DNA of 64,000 bases from contig BEIJ01000001.1 in assembly GCA_002923375.1 (NCBI GenBank), forward strand, positions 992,001 through 1,056,000, given 5' to 3'. The position numbers and the translations under genes are program-made. Source of the DNA: a bacterium HR33. Lineage in GTDB: Bacteria > Gemmatimonadota > Gemmatimonadetes > Gemmatimonadales > GWC2-71-9. Position 1 is the first letter of the stretch, and every line of letters starts with the position of its first letter. Below are positions 60,136 to 64,000 of the stretch, piece after piece. Below the pieces are notes generated by a model, which was not told the origin of the DNA, did no database searches, and saw only the letters and a list, made by a program, of their open reading frames with translations.

Positions 60136-61122
60136 GTGGATTCTTTGGGTTTTCACAGGGCCTCGTCTTTCGAAGAAGCCGCCGGACTGTTGCATTCGGG
60201 GGCGGCGGTGCTGGCCGGCGGAACGGATCTGGTCCCCCTGCTCAAGGATGGGCTGGTGAAACCCTCTCTTCTGGTTTTCATCGGGGATATCCCCGGGGCC
60301 GCGAGTATAAGCGTGACGCGCCGGGGCGGGGCCCGCATAGGAGCGGCGGCCAAGCTGACCGATATCGCGAATAACCCCGGTGTGCGGCGCCTGTTCCCCG
60401 CCCTGGCGGAAGCGTGCCGCTCGGTGGGAACCCTGCAGATTCGTAACGTTGCGACCCTGGGAGGTAATCTCTGCCAGCGCCCGCGTTGCTGGTACTACCG
60501 CAGCGGAATCGCCTGTTTCAAGAGCGGCGGAGAGAGTTGTCCGGCCCGCGACGGGCTCGACGAAGCCCTCGCCATATTGGGAGGAGGCCCCTGTTGGGCG
60601 GTGCATCCCAGCGACCCGGCAGTGGCTTTGCTGGCCCTCGATGCCAAGATCACCATTCGCCGCGCCGACGGATCGGTAAGGGAAACTTCGTTGGCCGACT
60701 TTTACTGCTTGCCGTCCGATAGGCTGGATCGGGAGACCCGCCTGGATGCGGGCGAGATCGTAGAGCGCATCACCGTTCCTGCGCGCTACGCCGGGTCGCC
60801 TCAGCGCTACGCGAAAGTGACCCAGCGCGCGGCCTGGGATTTCGCATTGGTCAGTGCAGCGGTGGTGTGGGAGAAACGCCGCTTCCGCCCCAGGATTGCT
60901 CTGGGAGGCGTGGCACCGCGACCCTGGTTGCTGGACACTGCCAGGCTGAGCGATCCTCCGGTTTCACGCCGGGGGAGGGACCCGACCGCGTGGGAACTGT
61001 GGGCGATCCGCACTGCGGAGCAGGCGCTGCGCGGATCGCGGGCTCTGTCCTCCAACGGCTACAAGATCGAGCTGGCCAAGAACTTGATCCGGCGCACGCT
61101 TCTGGAATGGAGGAGAGTCTAG
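60136..61122 (+). CDS. Molybdenum hydroxylase FAD-binding subunit with probable 4Fe-4S site
   Basis: The product is 328 residues from a GTG at 60136. FAD-binding motifs are AVLAGGTDLVPLLKDG (about residue 26) and NVATLGGNLCQRP. The insert LCQRPRCWYYRSGIACFKSGGESC adds a set of cysteines like those of PaoB (YagS) and 4-hydroxybenzoyl-CoA reductase beta subunits, which hold an extra 4Fe-4S cluster. The C-terminal CO-dehydrogenase flavoprotein domain follows (RIALGGVAPRPWLL). It takes electrons from the 2Fe-2S subunit. It is the last gene of the operon and converges with def 8 bases on. Confidence 0.9.
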   Translation: MDSLGFHRASSFEEAAGLLHSGAAVLAGGTDLVPLLKDGLVKPSLLVFIGDIPGAASISVTRRGGARIGAAAKLTDIANNPGVRRLFPALAEACRSVGTLQIRNVATLGGNLCQRPRCWYYRSGIACFKSGGESCPARDGLDEALAILGGGPCWAVHPSDPAVALLALDAKITIRRADGSVRETSLADFYCLPSDRLDRETRLDAGEIVERITVPARYAGSPQRYAKVTQRAAWDFALVSAAVVWEKRRFRPRIALGGVAPRPWLLDTARLSDPPVSRRGRDPTAWELWAIRTAEQALRGSRALSSNGYKIELAKNLIRRTLLEWRRV

Positions 61123-61129
61123 AGGGGTG

Positions 61130-61693
61130 CTAGACGAGCTCCGCCGAACGAGGGGCCCAGCGGGTTGTGGGTTCTCCGTATCGACCCTGAGCGGACCAGT
61201 GCCGGTGCCACTCTTCTTTGAGACAGAAGGGGTCGAGGCCCGTGGCACGGTCCACAGCCAGCACGCCGTCGAGGTGATCGATCTCGTGCTGCAACAACTC
61301 GGCCAAGTCCCGTTCCGCCTCGATGGTATGCTCCCGCCCGGAGAGATCCTGGTAGCGAACCCGTACCTGATAGGCGCGGGAGACTCTCACCATCAGATCG
61401 GGGAAAGAAAAGCAGTCGTCCCAGACGGTGAAGTCCATATCCCCGATATCCACTATTTCCGGATTGACCAGAGTCCAGGGGCGATCGATTTCGACGTGGA
61501 TCAAGCGAATGGGCGCTCCGATCTGAGGTGCGGCGATCGCCCTCCCGTAACCGTAGCGCTCCTGCCAGTCGCGGAGCGTGTCGCGCAGGTCGTCGGCCAC
61601 TACGCGCACCGCGGCGGAACGAGGCCGCAAGACCGGCTCGCACTTGGACCGGAGAACCGGATCCCCGAGTAACCTTATGCGATGGACCGTCAC
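61130..61693 (-). CDS. def: Peptide deformylase
   Basis: The 187-residue protein has the three PDF motifs in altered form: GYGRAIAAPQIG (motif 1), DDCFSFP in place of EGCLS (motif 2, metal Cys kept), and LLQHEIDHLDG (motif 3, HEXXH-type metal site). It would remove the N-formyl group from nascent proteins or peptides. It is not linked to fmt, and the motif 2 substitutions suggest a divergent paralogue, perhaps acting on other N-formyl substrates (inference). It points away from the MocA-like gene. Confidence 0.85.
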   Translation of the reverse strand: MTVHRIRLLGDPVLRSKCEPVLRPRSAAVRVVADDLRDTLRDWQERYGYGRAIAAPQIGAPIRLIHVEIDRPWTLVNPEIVDIGDMDFTVWDDCFSFPDLMVRVSRAYQVRVRYQDLSGREHTIEAERDLAELLQHEIDHLDGVLAVDRATGLDPFCLKEEWHRHWSAQGRYGEPTTRWAPRSAELV

Positions 61694-61738
61694 GGGCCCA
61701 ATGTACGGCTGGGCCGAACCGAGGTAAAGACCTTCGCA

Positions 61739-62356
61739 ATGATCGCCCTGTTGGTACTGGCTGCCGGAGAGTCGCGGAGAATGGGTTATCCCAAAGCGCT
61801 GCTACGCTACCGGGGCCGGACCTTCCTGGAAAGCATCCTCGATGCAGCTTGGGCGGCAGGAATAGAAAGAAGGCTGGTGGCCCTTGCACCGGATGAGGAC
61901 AACGTGTTGCGGGCTCATGAGTTACACAACGTCGTGGTGGTCCGCAACGAGACCCCTCAAGCAGGCCCCATAGGGTCTATCCGAGCTGGCATCAGAGCTG
62001 TTTTCAACCATCCGGTTGAGGCGCTGTTGGTCTGGCCCGTGGACCACCCTCATGTCTCGGTGGCGACGGTTCAGGCTTTGGTGGCGGGTTTTTATCAAGC
62101 CAAAGGGGCGATCGTGGTTCCGTCGTACGGGGGGCGGCGCGGGCATCCGGTGGTATTCTCGAGGTCGGTCTTTGAGGAGTTACTCGAAGCTCCGGACTCC
62201 GAGGGTGCTAGAGCCGTGGTAAGAAGAGACCCTAGGCGGGTGGTGGACGTGGCGGTGGAGGATGCTGCGGTTCTCGAGGGGATCGACACGCCCGCTCAGT
62301 ACGAAGCTCTGTTGCGCCGCAGTGCTTTCCCGGAAGCCCGCGGGCCGGCTACCTAA
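61739..62356 (+). CDS. Molybdenum cofactor cytidylyltransferase-like nucleotidyltransferase (MocA family)
   Basis: The product is 205 residues from the ATG at 61739. The N-terminal signature LVLAAGESRRMGYPKALL is the nucleotide-binding loop of MocA/MobA-type transferases. VRNETPQAGPIGSIRAGI and VWPVDHPHVS (metal Asp) follow, with GRRGHPVVFSR later. MocA makes the cytosine dinucleotide form of the molybdenum cofactor used by enzymes such as the molybdenum hydroxylase 0.6 kb away, which supports this role over other NTP transferases. It is separated from that operon by the leftward def gene. Confidence 0.84.
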   Translation: MIALLVLAAGESRRMGYPKALLRYRGRTFLESILDAAWAAGIERRLVALAPDEDNVLRAHELHNVVVVRNETPQAGPIGSIRAGIRAVFNHPVEALLVWPVDHPHVSVATVQALVAGFYQAKGAIVVPSYGGRRGHPVVFSRSVFEELLEAPDSEGARAVVRRDPRRVVDVAVEDAAVLEGIDTPAQYEALLRRSAFPEARGPAT

Positions 62357-62405
62357 GACCGGCGCGCGGCTTCCTCGATGCCGATCGTGCCCCGCGAAGT
62401 TCGGA

Positions 62406-63176
62406 TCACTTCACCCCGATGGAGTGGAAACGCAACCGGTATGCGTCCCCTTCGGCATCGTACTCTGCCACAAATTGGGTGGGATAGGTGACCCCGTTGC
62501 CGTGCGCGAGCTCCGGCATCGCTAGGGGGAAAGATTGGCGCTCCACCAGTTTCTCCCGCGTGATCATCGGCTCTACAAAGATCGGTTCTCCCGCATAGTA
62601 GCCGATGACCATCGTGGCCTCGAAGGGCCGGCCGCTCTGCAGTTCCGATCGGGGGAGAGCATGCATTCCCATGGCGGGAACACACAGTCCCGGTAGTACA
62701 CCCACAGCTGGGATCTCCACGTCCGGCAGGGCGTATCCCACCGGAGGCGTGTGGGGCTTCTGCGTGTCCTCGCAGTCGATCGCGGTGACCCTTTCGGGTC
62801 CCATGTTGTAAAAGTGGAAATCGAAATGGGGGTACAAGTACGGGCCGGGCGGGTGGCCGTGATGCTCCCAGTAGAGCTTGAGATGGTCGAACCCCGTCTG
62901 GGCGGTGACCGATTGCGGCAACCGGAGAGAAGCGATCTCCACCGGGGGCCAAGGTATCTCTCCGTGGGCCGGGGCGCCCTCCACCGACAGCATCGGTACG
63001 GTGACGCCGAACTCAGTGACCTCGGACCCTTGGGTCACGCCCCAAGTGCACACCCTGCCGCCGAATACATCTGCGCACTCGCCGTACTCCAGAGTTGCCG
63101 CGTTCGAACCGGCACACGCCGCGGCAAAAAAGCTCACCACCGCCGCCACCGACTTCGCTTTGCTCGTACTCTGCAT
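62406..63176 (-). CDS. Secreted TTHB210/DUF5602-like protein
   Basis: The 256-residue product has an N-terminal signal (VAAVVSFFAAACAGS, possibly a lipobox ending AAAC). The mature part contains LKLYWEHHGHPPGPYLYPHFDFHFYNM, a His/Phe-rich segment that resembles TTHB210-like (DUF5602) proteins. IVFVEPMITREKLVERQSFPL-like and GNGVTYPTQFVAEYD segments follow. Histidines could bind a metal, but no function is known. The family match is from memory of the motif. It converges with the MocA-like gene. Confidence 0.6.
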   Translation of the reverse strand: MQSTSKAKSVAAVVSFFAAACAGSNAATLEYGECADVFGGRVCTWGVTQGSEVTEFGVTVPMLSVEGAPAHGEIPWPPVEIASLRLPQSVTAQTGFDHLKLYWEHHGHPPGPYLYPHFDFHFYNMGPERVTAIDCEDTQKPHTPPVGYALPDVEIPAVGVLPGLCVPAMGMHALPRSELQSGRPFEATMVIGYYAGEPIFVEPMITREKLVERQSFPLAMPELAHGNGVTYPTQFVAEYDAEGDAYRLRFHSIGVK

Positions 63177-63320
63177 GGTCCACTCCCGCGTTTTGGCCCG
63201 CCTGGAAACTGCGCTCTTGCTCCGGCGGGTACGGTGCTTTAACCTAAGACCCTAACAAATAAGCATTGGGCCCGCCTAGACCATCCCCAAGGCCTTATCA
63301 ACCACGCCTTAGGGGAGCGT

Positions 63321-64000
63321 TTGAGCAGCGAGAAGGCGCGGGAGTTTCTGGCGAACATCTACCCCGAGCATGAGGCGGACCTCTTTCTAGATATGGCTAC
63401 CTCCGGCGCTCCGGTAGCCACCCTCCGACTCTCGGCCTCGGGCACCCGAAGTTCCCATCACTCCGCCGCTTTTGGCAATTGGCTTCAGGAGCAGGGGTTC
63501 TGCTACGAGCTTCGGGCGGTCTTTTCTGTCCGGGGAGTACTCTGGGGAACGGGTTGCTGGATGCGTGGCGGCCGCGGTAGGGCCTTCGATGAGCGAGAGG
63601 TGCGGCTCCTCCGCCGAGCTGTGCCTCATGTGGCCCGGGCGCTCCGCGCCGCTGCCCTCAAGGAAGCGACCCAAAACGGGAGTGCCCTCGACTCTCCCGG
63701 TGACGATCCGTTGATCGGAGTGCTAGCGACTTCGACCGACGATCGAATCGTCTTTGGCAATCTGCCAGCCCAGCGCTACTTGGCAGACCTAGCTCGACAT
63801 GACCGCTGGGATTTTTCCGATTCTCGGTTGCCTTGGGTGCTCTCTCTAGTGCTGGGCCGGGTGAGTCACTTGCATCGAGGAAAGGCTCGCGGCGAAGGCG
63901 CCCGAACGCGGTCAAGCTGGCTTTGATCGCTCCCGTCGGTCTGCCCCACTTGGCCACTGTGCTAGCAGAGCTTCACGGTTTGAGTCCTAGGGAGCGGGAG
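63321..64000 (+). pseudogene. LuxR-type regulator with GAF-like N-terminal part, frame apparently broken, cut by the window end
   Basis: From a TTG at 63321 (AGGGGAGCG before it) a frame runs to TGA at 63924-63926. It encodes about 200 residues with a GAF/PAS-like opening (YELRAVFSVRGVLWGTGCWMR, FDEREVRLLRRAVPHVARALR) and a second sensor part ending ARTRSSWL. From 63911 a different frame encodes VKLALIAPVGLPHLATVLAEL followed by HGLSPRERE, the start of a LuxR helix-turn-helix domain. In intact relatives these parts are continuous. Either a small deletion/frameshift disrupted the gene or there is a sequence error. The helix-turn-helix itself lies past the window. Confidence 0.5.

Noticed and set aside
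63924-63926. TGA in the LuxR-type gene as a second selenocysteine codon
   Set aside because: The frame after this TGA gives no LuxR similarity and stops soon after; the helix-turn-helix lies in a different frame, so a frameshift explains it better.

Overview
This window is a high-GC, densely packed bacterial chromosome segment with short gaps and many ATGA/GTGA start-stop overlaps. The gene content suggests Gemmatimonadota or a close relative: a GWxTD-domain lipoprotein, a VPS10/sortilin-type beta-propeller protein, a DUF5916 outer-membrane protein, two secreted M28 peptidases, an AraC-type regulator of a form I associate with this phylum, and a diderm envelope (TonB, lytic transglycosylase, beta-barrels). 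This placement is inference from families; there is no rRNA here.

Layout. 1-6240: tail of a quinone oxidoreductase and a flavin reductase, then a heme operon in the order hemD-hemQ-hemE-hemH-hemY, which is the coproporphyrin-dependent route. Its HemQ is fused to a Rieske domain, and its HemY lacks about 100 central residues. 6257-9241: upp, a small DUF4177-like gene, a Nudix hydrolase, and an ECF sigma factor with a zinc-finger anti-sigma protein. 9282-19516: a long plus-strand run (holA, SPOR protein, mutS, TonB-domain lipoprotein, cystathionine beta-synthase, PTPS/QueD, ddl, rhomboid, macro domain, HEXXH protein). 19521-26083: the replication-origin locus, with mnmE-yidC-yidD-rnpA-rpmH leftward and dnaA-dnaN rightward, a consensus sigma-70 promoter before dnaA, and repeated TGTGGA motifs between dnaA and dnaN.

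26106-39861: two envelope genes, the RNase P RNA, a PAS histidine kinase, an AraC-type regulator, pyrE with a Ser/Thr kinase, a lytic transglycosylase, a CTP-dependent lipid-kinase-like membrane protein, the GWxTD lipoprotein, polA, a prepilin-like protein and a DUF4031-like protein. 39858-55536: an MMPL/RND transporter, M28 peptidases, a serine beta-lactamase-like hydrolase, a DCC thiol protein, an Fe-S assembly factor, RNase D, the VPS10 protein, the DUF5916 protein and a D-aminoacylase-type amidohydrolase. These suggest a peptide and amino-acid scavenging life.

55641-62356: a thioesterase-alpha/beta hydrolase fusion followed by a molybdenum hydroxylase operon (2Fe-2S, molybdopterin and FAD/4Fe-4S subunits), with peptide deformylase and a MocA-like cytidylyltransferase nearby. 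Between the molybdopterin and FAD subunits lies the most notable item: an OsmC-family gene whose catalytic cysteine codon is an in-frame TGA. It is followed at the right distance by a GC hairpin with a GGA loop, as expected for a bacterial SECIS, and the partner cysteine is retained. It reads as a selenocysteine OsmC protein embedded in a molybdenum hydroxylase operon.

62406-64000: a TTHB210-like secreted protein and a LuxR-type regulator whose frame appears broken. I saw no tRNA, rRNA, CRISPR array, insertion sequence or prophage.
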